From Paracoccaceae bacterium (GTDB taxonomy: Bacteria > Pseudomonadota > Alphaproteobacteria > Rhodobacterales > Rhodobacteraceae): DNA of 64,000 nt. Positions 1 to 8,998 of this stretch are shown one piece after another (position 1 is the first letter of the stretch; each line of letters starts with the position of its first letter). The notes beneath the pieces are model-generated. The model was not told where the DNA came from, did no database searches, and saw nothing but the letters and a program-made list of their open reading frames with translations. The translations under genes were made by a program, and so were the position numbers. Location of the stretch: contig JASBTX010000038.1 in NCBI GenBank assembly GCA_030148225.1, forward strand, positions 88,434-152,433, in the 5' to 3' direction.

Positions 1-149
1 TGGCCGGGGTGGCATCGGGGCAGATCACGCTTGAGGGGGCATTCGGATCACTGACGCTGCGCCTTGCGGACCTGCCGCCCCGGGCGGCATCGCTCAGCGC
101 CGGGCAGGATATCCATCTTTTTGTCACGAATGCCCCAGATCACGGCTAA
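1..149 (+). CDS. C-terminal end of a cut-off gene, possibly an ABC transporter ATPase TOBE domain
   Basis: An open frame enters from the left edge and stops with TAA at 147-149, leaving about 48 residues ending VTNAPDHG. The segment GSLTLRLADLPPRA...LSAGQDIHLFV resembles the small beta-barrel (TOBE-like) end of importer ATPases, where a GQ-hydrophobic pattern closes the domain. The fragment is too short to name the substrate. A short inverted repeat followed by a T-run lies 6 bases after the stop. The TOBE idea is inference; the frame itself is clear. Confidence 0.45.
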   Translation, partial: AGVASGQITLEGAFGSLTLRLADLPPRAASLSAGQDIHLFVTNAPDHG

Positions 150-154
150 ATTCG

Positions 155-172
155 AAATGTCCGACATTTTTT
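155..172 (+). terminator. Possible intrinsic terminator after the first gene
   Basis: A perfect 7-base inverted repeat (AAATGTC, one base, GACATTT) begins 5 bases after the TAA at 147-149 and runs into six T residues. The stem is A/T-rich and weak, so termination is plausible but not certain. Confidence 0.4.
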
Positions 173-232
173 GTTGACCCGGTGCCGGGCTTTTTCCATT
201 CAAGGTCCGGGTGAGGGATCAGGAAAAGACGG

Positions 233-664
233 ATGGCGGTTCCGGGCTATGCGCCGTGGCATCTCAAGGTGATGGCAGTTTTCTGCTTTCTTTGGTACGG
301 CATGGGTGTGCTCGACTTTCTGGTGGTGAGCTTCAACTTTGCGCCTGCAATGCGCCAGATCACGCCCGATCAGGCGGCCTATCTGATGATGCTGCCGCTC
401 TGGACCAAGTTCCTGTGGGGTGGGTCAGTCTGGTTCGGACTTTGGGGTGCGTTCCTGATCTATGCGCGTGACGCCAAGGCGCCTGCCATACTGGGCATCG
501 CGTTTCTGGGGCTTCTGGTGCTGGTGCTCTATCTGCTTTTGTTTCGCGGGTATCACGCGGTGGGCGGCCCCTGGGCGGGTGAATTGCTGGCCGGGATCGT
601 GTTCATCTCATTCCTGAAATATCTCTATGCGCGTCGCATGCATATCTGGGATTATCTGTTCTGA
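233..664 (+). CDS. Small integral membrane protein of unknown function
   Basis: The 143-residue product is mostly hydrophobic, with four probable membrane helices near residues 12-34, 53-75, 84-103 and 113-130 and short loops between them. The C-terminus is basic and aromatic (KYLYARRMHIWDYLF). I recognise no catalytic motif. The gene follows the cut-off gene by about 80 bases and converges on the nucleotidyltransferase gene, overlapping its end by 13 bases tail to tail. A role cannot be assigned; a small transporter-like or stress-related membrane protein is only a guess. Confidence 0.7.
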   Translation: MAVPGYAPWHLKVMAVFCFLWYGMGVLDFLVVSFNFAPAMRQITPDQAAYLMMLPLWTKFLWGGSVWFGLWGAFLIYARDAKAPAILGIAFLGLLVLVLYLLLFRGYHAVGGPWAGELLAGIVFISFLKYLYARRMHIWDYLF

Positions 665-1248
665 TCAGCCCGCCACGCGACCCAGTCATCGGGCGTGTCC
701 AGATCGGTCAGCGCCCGGTTTCCGGGCAGGGGCAACAGGATCACCTGATCGGATTTGCGCGAGAGGATCTGCTGCGCGCCGCTGTCACCCGTCAGCTCCG
801 CAAGCGCGGCGAATGCGGTGCGCGGAAAGATGACGGGATGGCCGGGTTTGCCGTTTTCCGAGGCAGCGCGCACGATCCGCTGACCCCCATGCTGGCCAAA
901 TGTTGCCGCCAGTGCTGTCAGGTCTTCGCCGGTCAGGTCGGGCATATCGGCCAAGAGGATCATCACCCCCGGCGCATCACCCGGCAGTACAGCGATCCCG
1001 GCCCGGATCGATGCCGCCATTTCCAGTGCCCCGGCATCAACCGGCAGTGCGGTGGCGCCGGCCCGGTCAACGATGGCGCGCCGCGCCTTGTCATCGGCAG
1101 GCAGCGCCACATAGCACGGAAAGGCCCGCGCGGTGTCCAGCACATGCGCCAGAAGCGACTGGTTCCCGACCGGCTCGAGCAGCTTGTCGCGGCCCCGCAT
1201 CCGCGTGGAAGCGCCCGCCGCCAGGATCAGCGCGGGCAGGGCGCTCAT
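652..1248 (-). CDS. MobA-like nucleotidyltransferase (molybdenum cofactor cytidylyl/guanylyltransferase type)
   Basis: The 198-residue protein has the nucleotide-sugar-transferase fold signature: LAAGASTRM at residues 9-17 followed by KLL at 22-24 for NTP binding, LADMP at 99-103 for the metal-binding aspartate, GKPGHPVIF at 133-141 and DLDTPDD at 182-188. These are typical of MobA/MocA enzymes that attach CMP or GMP to molybdopterin. The start codon overlaps the stop of the upstream dehydrogenase gene (ATGA), so the two are very probably co-transcribed. No molybdoenzyme gene is in the window, so the target cofactor is unknown. A transferase acting on another small alcohol phosphate is possible. 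Confidence 0.8.
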   Translation of the reverse strand: MSALPALILAAGASTRMRGRDKLLEPVGNQSLLAHVLDTARAFPCYVALPADDKARRAIVDRAGATALPVDAGALEMAASIRAGIAVLPGDAPGVMILLADMPDLTGEDLTALAATFGQHGGQRIVRAASENGKPGHPVIFPRTAFAALAELTGDSGAQQILSRKSDQVILLPLPGNRALTDLDTPDDWVAWRADQNR

Positions 1249-3659
1249 CCGCGCATCCGTGCCGCATCCGGGTCAAAGAGCGGCGTGGATATCTGCCGCG
1301 CCCGGCGCATCTGGCCGAGTATCTCGATCTCGACCTCCAGCCCGTCACGGGCGGTATCCGACGGGATCAGCCCCAGCGCGATGGATTTGTCAGCGGTGTG
1401 GCTATACCCGCCCGAGGTGCAGAAACCCTGAACCTTTCCGTCGATCCAGATCGGCTCATAGGCGACGACATCGGCATCATCGGCCTCGACCTCAAAGGCG
1501 ACCAGACGCCGCGCGGCGCCAGCGGATTTTTCGGCAGCAGCGGCCGCCTTGCCCACAAAATCCGCGGGTTTGTTGAAGCGGATGAACCTGTCCATGCCGG
1601 TTTCGCCCGGCGTGTAATCGGGCGAGAACTCGCTGAGCCACGAGCCGAAGAAACGATCAAGCCTGAGCGACATCATCGCGCGCATGCCAAAGGGGCGGAT
1701 GCCGAATGCCTGACCCGCATCCCAAAGCGTCTGCCAGAGCGCGCGCAGATCCATGAAGGGAACATAGATTTCATAGCCCAGATCGCCGGTATAGCTGACC
1801 CGCTGGACGATGGCATCACACATGCCGATCGAGAGGCGTTTGACATCCATGAAACGAAAGGCGTCGTTGCTGACATCGGCGCGGGTCACACGCGCCAGTA
1901 GATCGCGCGCCCGAGGCCCCGCGATCTGAAAACCGGTCAGCACCTCGGAGATGTTTTCCACCCGCGCGCCGGGTTCGGCCACCTGCTCGAACCAGCGCAT
2001 GTGATAATCCTGCGCACCGTAGCTTGCGGTCAGCTGGAAATGTTCTGCGTTGAGGCAGGAGATGGTGAAATCGCCGATCAGGCGGCCCTTGGGGCTGAGC
2101 ATGGGGGTCAGCGACATGCGCCCCGGCTGCGGGATATGTCCGGCCATGATCCGGTCGAGCCAGGCGCGTGCGTCCGGCCCGGTCACGCGGTATTTGCCGA
2201 AATTATGCACCTCGTTGATGCCGACATTCTCGCGCACCGCCTTGACCTCGGCGCGGGTGGCCTCCCACGCGTTGGAGCGGCGGAATGACGGCGTTTCATA
2301 AAGCGGCTCGCCCTCGGGCGCGAAGTAATTCGGCACCTCCAGTCCGTATTGCTGGCCAAAGACGGCGCGATGCGCCTTCCAGATGTCATACATGGGCGTG
2401 GTGCGAAACGGGCGCGCGGCGGGCAGTTCCTCGTTCGGGTAGACCACCGAAAACCGGTTCTGATAGTTCTCGATCACCTTGGGCAGGGTGTAGCCCGGCG
2501 TGATCACCCGGCCGAACCGGGCGATATCCATGGCAAAGACATCGCGCTCGGGCTCGCCCTCGATCATCCATTGCGCCAGCGTCAGGCCGACGCCGCCGCC
2601 CTGACTGAAGCCCGCCATCACCCCGCAGGCCGACCAGTAATTGCGCAGCCCCGGCACCGGGCCGACCAGCGGGTTGCCATCGGGCGCAAAGGTAAAGGGG
2701 CCGTGAATGACGGATTTGATCCCGGCGCGTTCCAGCACAGGAAAACGCCTGTAAGCGAACTCGACGGATTCGGCGATCTTGTCGAGATCGTCGGGCAAGA
2801 GTTCATGCCCGAAATCCCACGATGTGCCATCCACCGCCCATGGTCGGCAGTTCTGTTCGTAAAACCCGATGCAGAGCCCGCGCCCCTCTTGCCGGAGATA
2901 GCTTTCCCCGCCGGGATCCATGACATGAGGATGCTCGGTATCGCGCTCGTAGATCTCGGGCGTTTCTTCGGTGACCAGATACTGGTGTTCCATAGGATGG
3001 AGCGGCAGATAGACGCCAGCCATCGCCCCCACTTCGCGCGCCCAGAGCCCGCCGGCATTGACCAGATGTTCGGCGTGGATCGTGCCCTTGTCGGTGACAA
3101 TGTCCCAACTGCCGTCGGGGCGGGGATTGGTTTCGCGCACCATGCAATGAGTTTCGATCACGGCCCCGGCCATGCGCGCCGCGCGGGCATAGGCATGGGT
3201 GGTGCCCGAAGGATCAAGATGGCCGTCCAGCGGATCGTAAAGCCCGCCGATGATCCCGTCGACATTGGTGACCGGCGCGACTTTGGCGATTTCGTCAGGC
3301 CCGAGGATCTCGGTCTCGAGCCCCATGTAGCGATGCTTGGCCCGCTCGGCCATCAGCATGTCCATGCGTTCGGGAGTGTCGGCCAGCGTGACGCCGCCCA
3401 CGTGATGCAGCCCGCAGGACATGCCGGTGATTTCCTCAAGCTCGCGGTAAAGCCGGATCGTATATCCCTGAAGCGCGGCCATATTCGTGTCGCCGTTCAG
3501 CGTATGAAACCCGCCCGCAGCATGCCATGTGGAGCCGCTGGTCAGTTCCGAGCGTTCGACCAGCATCACGTCGTTCCAGCCAAGCTTGGTCAGGTGATAG
3601 AGGACCGAACATCCTACGACGCCACCGCCGATGATGCAGACACGTGCCGAGTTTTTCAT
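1245..3659 (-). CDS. FAD-dependent dimethylglycine/sarcosine dehydrogenase-like protein with GcvT domain
   Basis: The 804-residue protein has an N-terminal FAD oxidoreductase half with the dinucleotide motif IIGGGVVG at 9-16 and GSTWHAAGG at 42-50. His46 in TWHAAG matches the histidine that binds FAD covalently in dimethylglycine dehydrogenase. GLYDPLDGHLDP further on is also characteristic. The C-terminal half (about 480-800) is a glycine-cleavage T-protein domain that would pass the released one-carbon unit to tetrahydrofolate. Such enzymes demethylate glycine-betaine breakdown products, dimethylglycine or sarcosine, which are common substrates for marine roseobacters. The exact substrate is not readable from sequence. 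It is divergent from the oxygenase gene at 3815. Confidence 0.85.
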   Translation of the reverse strand: MKNSARVCIIGGGVVGCSVLYHLTKLGWNDVMLVERSELTSGSTWHAAGGFHTLNGDTNMAALQGYTIRLYRELEEITGMSCGLHHVGGVTLADTPERMDMLMAERAKHRYMGLETEILGPDEIAKVAPVTNVDGIIGGLYDPLDGHLDPSGTTHAYARAARMAGAVIETHCMVRETNPRPDGSWDIVTDKGTIHAEHLVNAGGLWAREVGAMAGVYLPLHPMEHQYLVTEETPEIYERDTEHPHVMDPGGESYLRQEGRGLCIGFYEQNCRPWAVDGTSWDFGHELLPDDLDKIAESVEFAYRRFPVLERAGIKSVIHGPFTFAPDGNPLVGPVPGLRNYWSACGVMAGFSQGGGVGLTLAQWMIEGEPERDVFAMDIARFGRVITPGYTLPKVIENYQNRFSVVYPNEELPAARPFRTTPMYDIWKAHRAVFGQQYGLEVPNYFAPEGEPLYETPSFRRSNAWEATRAEVKAVRENVGINEVHNFGKYRVTGPDARAWLDRIMAGHIPQPGRMSLTPMLSPKGRLIGDFTISCLNAEHFQLTASYGAQDYHMRWFEQVAEPGARVENISEVLTGFQIAGPRARDLLARVTRADVSNDAFRFMDVKRLSIGMCDAIVQRVSYTGDLGYEIYVPFMDLRALWQTLWDAGQAFGIRPFGMRAMMSLRLDRFFGSWLSEFSPDYTPGETGMDRFIRFNKPADFVGKAAAAAEKSAGAARRLVAFEVEADDADVVAYEPIWIDGKVQGFCTSGGYSHTADKSIALGLIPSDTARDGLEVEIEILGQMRRARQISTPLFDPDAARMRG

Positions 3660-3814
3660 GAGTATCTCCTTGAAATCATGTCTTGCGCGTTTGATCCCGG
3701 GGCATCAAGATCAAAACGCGACAATTTCTGCCGCTATCAGCACCCTGATCTGCCACCGGATGGCCAGGGGTGAGGAGCGCGGGCGGCAACGCGGTGTGGG
3801 CGCAGGGAGGCAGG

Positions 3815-4813
3815 ATGCAGGACATACCCGTCATCGACATCTCGGCCTTGCGCGCGGGCGGCGAGGACCCGGACAGGCAGGAATGCGTCAGCCGGATCAT
3901 GACGGCCTGTACGGAAATCGGGTTTCTGTCGATTGCCGGCCATGGGGTTCTGCCTGAAACGACAGATCGTATGCGCGATCTGGTCCGGCGGATATTCGAC
4001 GTGGATGAAGCGCAGAAATGGGCCGGGGCGATCACGCGCGAGAACTATCGCGGCTATATCCCGCTTGGGTTCTTTACCCCAAATGACGGCAGCGGCGCGC
4101 CCGACCTTTACGAGGGATACAAGCTGCACCACGAGGTTGACGCCGACGATCCCATTCGGCTGGATTGCGCGCTTTATGGCCCCAATCGCTGGCCCGACGG
4201 AATTGCCGATGCCCGCCGGATCACGCTGGATTACTGGCGGGCGCTGGACGGGGTGGCGCGTGACCTTCTTTCGGCGCTGGAGCAGGCGCTGGATATCGCG
4301 CCGGGGGCGTTGTGCGGATGCTTTGAGACCCCCATGACCAATATGACACTGCTGCATTACCCGCCGCAGCCGCCCCGGCGCGCCGGGTACGGCATTCATC
4401 CGCACAAGGATACCGATGCGCTGACCATCATCGCCCATGATCCGGTGGGCGGGCTCGAGGTGCAGATGCCTGACGGGCGCTGGATCGCCGCCGCCTGTCC
4501 GCCCGGCGATTTCATCGTCAATATCGGTGACATGCTCGAGCTTTGGAGCGGCGGGCGGCTGGTTTCGACCCCGCATCGGGTGATCAATACCAGCGGGAAG
4601 GAGCGCTACTCCTTTCCTTATTTCGCGGTGCCGCGCCATGACGTGGTTGTGGCGCCCCTGATGGCGCCGGTCGCCGGGTTTGACCGGCCCCCGGTGCATA
4701 CCGGCCACTGGTCGCGGGAAATCTGGCGGACCAACTGGCCCGACGAGGCGGCCGATGCCAACACGCCCGAACTGGGTACACTGCATGACCGGGCTGAAGG
4801 ACAGGGCGCATGA
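3815..4813 (+). CDS. Isopenicillin-N-synthase-family 2-oxoglutarate/Fe(II)-type oxygenase
   Basis: The 332-residue protein starts at ATG 3815, chosen because GGGAGG lies just upstream and MQDIPVIDISAL is the usual family N-terminus; an in-frame ATG at 3770 would add 15 unlikely residues. The iron ligands are visible: His197-x-Asp199 in PHKDTD and the distal His254 in STPHRVIN, followed by the RYS triad that would hold 2-oxoglutarate. The N-terminal DIOX_N region spans roughly residues 1-120. The stop overlaps the start of the downstream amine oxidase gene by 4 bases, so the two products probably act on related substrates. The substrate is unknown. A second family member lies at 58636-59589. 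Confidence 0.85.
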   Translation: MQDIPVIDISALRAGGEDPDRQECVSRIMTACTEIGFLSIAGHGVLPETTDRMRDLVRRIFDVDEAQKWAGAITRENYRGYIPLGFFTPNDGSGAPDLYEGYKLHHEVDADDPIRLDCALYGPNRWPDGIADARRITLDYWRALDGVARDLLSALEQALDIAPGALCGCFETPMTNMTLLHYPPQPPRRAGYGIHPHKDTDALTIIAHDPVGGLEVQMPDGRWIAAACPPGDFIVNIGDMLELWSGGRLVSTPHRVINTSGKERYSFPYFAVPRHDVVVAPLMAPVAGFDRPPVHTGHWSREIWRTNWPDEAADANTPELGTLHDRAEGQGA

Positions 4814-6132
4814 GGCTGACGCGCCGACAGATGGGCGCGGGCCTTTTGGCCATGCCAGCGGTGCTGCGTGCCGCCGATCATCCTGACGTGATCGTCATCG
4901 GTGCGGGGATGGCCGGGCTGAAAGCCGCCGCCGATCTGGCAGGCGATGGCCTGCGAGTGCGCGTGCTGGAGGCGCGCAACCGCATCGGTGGGCGCATCCT
5001 GACCGACCGCAGCCTTGGTGTGGCGATGGACATGGGCGCAAGCTGGATACACGGGCCTGTTGGCAACCCGGTCACCGCGCTGGCCCGGCGCGCCGATGCA
5101 GAGATGTTGCGACTGGATGACGACGATCTGGCGCTGTTTCGGCGTGACGGGTCGCGCCTGCCTGATGATGCAATCGACCGGCCATGGCAGCGGCTGGAGC
5201 GCGCGGGCCGCCGGATAGACGGGCGCGACCGCGAAGAGCACTCGCTGGCGGCAGAGCTGGAAAGCGTCGCGCCGGATGATCTGAACGATCCGGTCTTTCG
5301 CTGGATGCTGGCGGCCTGGGTTGATTTCGACAATGGCGCAGCGGCGGCGCATGTTTCGGCCGCGCAATATGACGAGGGCAAAGAATATGACGGTGCCGAC
5401 GTGATCCTGCCCGGCGGCTATGATCAGGTTCTGGGACCGCTGGCGCAGGGGATCGACATCCGCCTGGCGCAGCCCGTGCGGGCGATCACCCAGCGGGACG
5501 GCGTTTTCGAGGTGGCGACCCTGTCAGGGGCCGAACAGGCGCGCGGCATCATACTGGCCGTGCCGCTCGGCGTGCTGAAATCGGGTGCGATCCGCTTGGA
5601 CCCGCCGCTGCCCCGCGGGATTACACGCGCCATTTCGCGGATCGGCATGGGGGCCGTGTCCAAATCCGTTCTGAGCTTCCGGCGTGCCTTCTGGCCCGAA
5701 GATGCCGATTTCCTCGGGTTTCTGGGGCGCGAACAGGGGCGATGGCCGCTTTTTCTGAATTTCATGCCGGTGCTGGGTCAGCCGGTTCTGATGGGGGTCA
5801 GCACGGGCCGTTATGCCGAACGGGTCGAGCGCATGGCACCCGATGCGGTTCGCACAGATATGCTGCGCGCCCTGACCGAGATGTTCGGGGATGCGGTCGG
5901 CCCGTCCGAAAGCCATCTGCTGTCACGCTGGAGCAGCGATCCTTACAGCGGCGGGGCCTATTCCTATCCTGCCGTCGGCGTCGGCCCGGGGGACTACGCG
6001 GCCTTTGGCCAGACCGGCATTCCCGGTCTTGTCATGGCCGGAGAGCACACCAACTGGGATTACCGGGCAACCGTACACGGCGCACATCAAAGCGGTCGGG
6101 ACGCGGCGGCGCGTCTGCGCGGCATGCTCTGA
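4810..6132 (+). CDS. Flavin amine oxidase (polyamine/monoamine oxidase type) with twin-arginine leader
   Basis: The 440-residue flavoprotein carries a short N-terminal leader with a TRRQMGAG twin-arginine stretch (Arg5-Arg6) and a hydrophobic segment, suggesting folded export through the Tat system. An FAD-binding motif (VIVIGAGMAGLKAA) follows at about 28-41, then the family motif EARNRIGGR, and the C-terminal FAD motif GEHTNWDYRATVHGAHQSG. This layout fits amine oxidases that deaminate polyamines or aromatic amines with H2O2 release. Translational coupling to the oxygenase gene just upstream suggests a two-step pathway. The leader is a weaker Tat match than the textbook consensus, so location is moderately sure. 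Confidence 0.85.
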   Translation: MRLTRRQMGAGLLAMPAVLRAADHPDVIVIGAGMAGLKAAADLAGDGLRVRVLEARNRIGGRILTDRSLGVAMDMGASWIHGPVGNPVTALARRADAEMLRLDDDDLALFRRDGSRLPDDAIDRPWQRLERAGRRIDGRDREEHSLAAELESVAPDDLNDPVFRWMLAAWVDFDNGAAAAHVSAAQYDEGKEYDGADVILPGGYDQVLGPLAQGIDIRLAQPVRAITQRDGVFEVATLSGAEQARGIILAVPLGVLKSGAIRLDPPLPRGITRAISRIGMGAVSKSVLSFRRAFWPEDADFLGFLGREQGRWPLFLNFMPVLGQPVLMGVSTGRYAERVERMAPDAVRTDMLRALTEMFGDAVGPSESHLLSRWSSDPYSGGAYSYPAVGVGPGDYAAFGQTGIPGLVMAGEHTNWDYRATVHGAHQSGRDAAARLRGML

Positions 6133-6290
6133 CATGGCATATTGGGGCCGCGACGCGCATCATCACCGGGTTTTGACTTGTCCAGCCAACCAGCGGCACC
6201 ACCTTTCCCCCATCGCTTGGCCCGGTGTTGCGCCCGATACGAGCCGGGCCAATGTTCGGATACCGGAAGACCACAGATGAAAGGCCAGTC

Positions 6291-7412
6291 ATGACACCCG
6301 ACCTGTTACGCCGCACCCTGATGATCGGCCTGCTGACGCTGCCGCTGACCGGACAGCAGGCAGGGGCAGAGCCGGTTTTCCCGGCGCTGCCGGATGCGCA
6401 AATTGAGCTGGTAGCGGATGATCTGGATGAACCATGGGCGGTGGCATTCCTGCCCGGGGGCGGGTTTCTGGTGACCGAGCGGGACGGGCTGTTGTGGCAT
6501 TTCGATGCTGACGGCGCCCGAAACCGCGTCCGGGGCCTGCCGCGCATTGCGGCAACCGGGCAGGGGGGATTGCTGGATGTGCTTGTCCCACGGGATTTTG
6601 AGAGTAGCCGCGAGATTTTGCTGAGTTTCGTTACCCGGCAGGGTCTCGGCAGCGGCACGGCGCTGGGCGTGGGGCGACTGTCAGACGATGGCATGCGTCT
6701 GACCGGATTTCGCACCCTCTTCGAGATGGCGCCGGGCGCGCGCGGCGGGCGGCATTACGGTTCGCGCATTGCCGAGCATCCCGATGGCACGCTTTTCCTG
6801 ACGATTGGCGACCGTGGGGATCCGCCATCGGCGCAGGATCTGAGCGTTGAAAACGGCTCTGTCATTCGCATTAACCGCGATGGCAGCCTGCCCGATGACA
6901 ATCCGTTCCGCGATCAGATGTCGGCGCGCCCGGGTATCTGGAGCATGGGCCATCGCAATCCGCAGGGCCTGACGATCGATGCCGACGGGCGGGTCTGGGC
7001 GGTTGAGCATGGCGCGCAGGGTGGTGATGAGGTCAATCTGGTGGAGCCGGGTGTCAATTATGGCTGGCCCGTCATCTCGTACGGGGTGCACTATAATGGC
7101 GATCCCATCGGCGAGGGCTTTGCCAAGCCCGGCATGGCACAGCCTGCGTTTTACTGGGATCCCTCCATCGCGCCCTCGGGCATGGCGATATATGCCGGCA
7201 AGATGTTTCCCGAATGGGAGGGGGATTTCCTGATCGGGTCGCTGAAATTCGACTATATTGCCCGGCTGCGCCGCATTGACGGACAACTGCGCGAGGTCGA
7301 GGGACTGCGCGCCGATCAGACCGGGCGCGTGCGCGATGTGCGCGTGGCCCCCGATGGCAGCATCTGGTTTCTGTCGGTGATCGAGGGCGCACTGTTCCGC
7401 ATCTATCGCTAG
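6291..7412 (+). CDS. PQQ-dependent sugar dehydrogenase-like (glucose/sorbosone dehydrogenase family)
   Basis: The 373-residue protein starts at ATG 6291 behind AAAGG and begins with a Sec-type signal (LLRRTLMIGLLTLPLTGQQAGA), so it is periplasmic. The rest is a six-bladed beta-propeller of the GSDH type: WAVAFLPGGGFLVTERDG near 45, FLTIGDRGDPPSAQ, SMGHRNPQGL, EHGAQGGDEVNLV and NYGWPVISYG are the family signatures around the cofactor and calcium sites. Homologues oxidise aldose sugars and pass electrons to the respiratory chain. It follows the amine oxidase gene after about 160 bases and may have its own promoter. The substrate is unknown. Confidence 0.85.
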   Translation: MTPDLLRRTLMIGLLTLPLTGQQAGAEPVFPALPDAQIELVADDLDEPWAVAFLPGGGFLVTERDGLLWHFDADGARNRVRGLPRIAATGQGGLLDVLVPRDFESSREILLSFVTRQGLGSGTALGVGRLSDDGMRLTGFRTLFEMAPGARGGRHYGSRIAEHPDGTLFLTIGDRGDPPSAQDLSVENGSVIRINRDGSLPDDNPFRDQMSARPGIWSMGHRNPQGLTIDADGRVWAVEHGAQGGDEVNLVEPGVNYGWPVISYGVHYNGDPIGEGFAKPGMAQPAFYWDPSIAPSGMAIYAGKMFPEWEGDFLIGSLKFDYIARLRRIDGQLREVEGLRADQTGRVRDVRVAPDGSIWFLSVIEGALFRIYR

Positions 7413-7440
7413 TGGCTTTCACCGGGACCGTGTAGCGGGA

Positions 7441-8664
7441 TCATATCGTGTTTTGTGCTGCGCTCAGCGTCACGGTCGCAGGCGCGCTTTCGGCGCCATA
7501 GGTGTCGATGACGGTATAGGTGAAACTGTCGGCGTTGACGCCCGGACCGGGCTGATAGGTCACCTGTCCGGTGCCGTTCGGTATCGCCCCGATATTCAGG
7601 ACAGAACCGCTTGGCAGATTGACATGGCCGCTCTGGATCGTGGCGTCGTTGATCGTGAAGAGGACGAAATCATCCCCCTCGGCGTCGCTGTCGGCCACAC
7701 CCGAGGACACGGGGTTGGCAGCAAAGAGGTTGAATGACGTGTCGCCGTCAAAACTGATGGTGTCATTTTGTGCATCCGGCGCGGTGTTGTCGGCAAGGCC
7801 GGTATTGGCGGTTGTCAGGTCACCCGGGTCCAGCCCCGGCACGTCGACATCGATCTTGGAGAGCCTGCCGGTATCGCGCAGATCGGCCTGCGCCTCTTGC
7901 AGGTGTTTGTAATAGGGGGTTAGGTCGACAAAATCCTCGTCGCCCGCACGGGTGCCGAAATCGGTCAGCGTCTCACCACCATCAACCTGAAAAATGTCGT
8001 CGCCGGGACCGCCCGTCAGGCTGTCATCGCCGGTGCCGCCGTTCAGCACATCCTCGCCCGAGCCGCCATAGATCCGGTCATCGCCGGAAGCGCCGAAGAT
8101 CAGATCGTCGCCCGACCCGCCATAGAGGTCATCGTTAAGGCCCCAGCCATCCAGCGTATCATTGCCCGCGCCGCCATAGATCAGGTCGCTGCCCGGCGCG
8201 TAGGGGCCTTCGCCCTCGCCGTCGCCATCGATCACGTCATCGCCCGACTGCCCCGCGATACTGTCATCGCCGGCCTCACCGGCCAGATAATCGCCGCCGG
8301 TTCCGCCCGCGACAACGTCATCGCCGCTGCCGGCCAGAACATCATCATCCCCGGCCCCGGCAAAGATCGTGTCATCACCGCTGAAGCCGAGGATAAAGTC
8401 ATCGGGCGTCGTGGTATCGCCCTCGGCTCCGGCAGGACCATTGGCAGCGATGCCGCCAAAGATCACATCGTCAGATGAGGTGCCGGCGACTTCCCCGTCA
8501 TCGCTGCCGTCCGTGTCGTCATAGATGAAATCATCTTCGGCGACATCAGCCAGACCGTCATCCATGTCGTCATCATCATCATCGCCCACCCCAAGGCCGC
8601 CAAGACCAAAGGGAAACAGCAATAACAGAAGCAAAAGGCCGGTTGGATCGTCCACCAGTGACAC
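7441..8664 (-). CDS. RTX calcium-binding repeat protein with C-terminal Ig/cadherin-like domain
   Basis: The roughly 407-residue acidic protein begins with a leucine run (TGLLLLLLLFPFGLGGLG), then an Asp-rich segment, then at about 60-230 a block of nonapeptide repeats such as GGAGNDTLDG and GGSGDDLIFG. These RTX units bind Ca2+ and form a beta-roll outside the cell. After a linker, residues 290-400 look like an Ig/cadherin-type domain. The repeats lie in the first half, unlike most type I secreted RTX proteins where they precede the C-terminal secretion signal. The best in-frame start I find is GTG at 8664 with a poor ribosome site, so the N-terminus is uncertain. No type I secretion genes are nearby. 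Confidence 0.8.
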   Translation of the reverse strand: MSLVDDPTGLLLLLLLFPFGLGGLGVGDDDDDDMDDGLADVAEDDFIYDDTDGSDDGEVAGTSSDDVIFGGIAANGPAGAEGDTTTPDDFILGFSGDDTIFAGAGDDDVLAGSGDDVVAGGTGGDYLAGEAGDDSIAGQSGDDVIDGDGEGEGPYAPGSDLIYGGAGNDTLDGWGLNDDLYGGSGDDLIFGASGDDRIYGGSGEDVLNGGTGDDSLTGGPGDDIFQVDGGETLTDFGTRAGDEDFVDLTPYYKHLQEAQADLRDTGRLSKIDVDVPGLDPGDLTTANTGLADNTAPDAQNDTISFDGDTSFNLFAANPVSSGVADSDAEGDDFVLFTINDATIQSGHVNLPSGSVLNIGAIPNGTGQVTYQPGPGVNADSFTYTVIDTYGAESAPATVTLSAAQNTI

Positions 8665-8998
8665 CCCAGTCTGGTCCGGGCAGCCGGAGAAACAGTTCGC
8701 CCCAGTCTCGCTTTGCGGCGCTCGGAAGGCAAATTTTTGTTAAAAAACAGTTACTAAAGGGTGGTTTTGGAGATCAATGCCGCCCGGCATGGGTGATTGA
8801 CCTCGCCCGGGAAACAATGGCGAGGGGGACATGCGCCGCCCGGTGGATGGATTCGCAGGGTGTGGCGCGCCAGTTTGTGCTGGTAATGGCGGCACTGGGG
8901 CGTGGATCGCCAGGACGATTAAACCGCATTATTCAGGCGAGAAACCCAAGGATTCCATATGTTAATGTCGCGAGGTTCATGTCCTGTCAGTCGCGCCC
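8665..8998. other. Intergenic region between RTX gene and GlxA-like regulator gene
   Basis: This 334-base stretch holds no convincing gene. It contains the upstream region of the leftward RTX gene, including an A/T-rich patch with TTGTTAAAAAACAGTTACTA near 8735-8757. An ATGCCG-CC-CGGCAT inverted repeat lies about 30 bases to the right (near 8777). Either could belong to a promoter or operator, but there is no match to a known site. Confidence 0.4.

Noticed and set aside
2349..3773. Long open frame antisense to the dimethylglycine-dehydrogenase-like gene
   Set aside because: Same G+C-driven shadow effect; the sense frame has diagnostic FAD and GcvT motifs.
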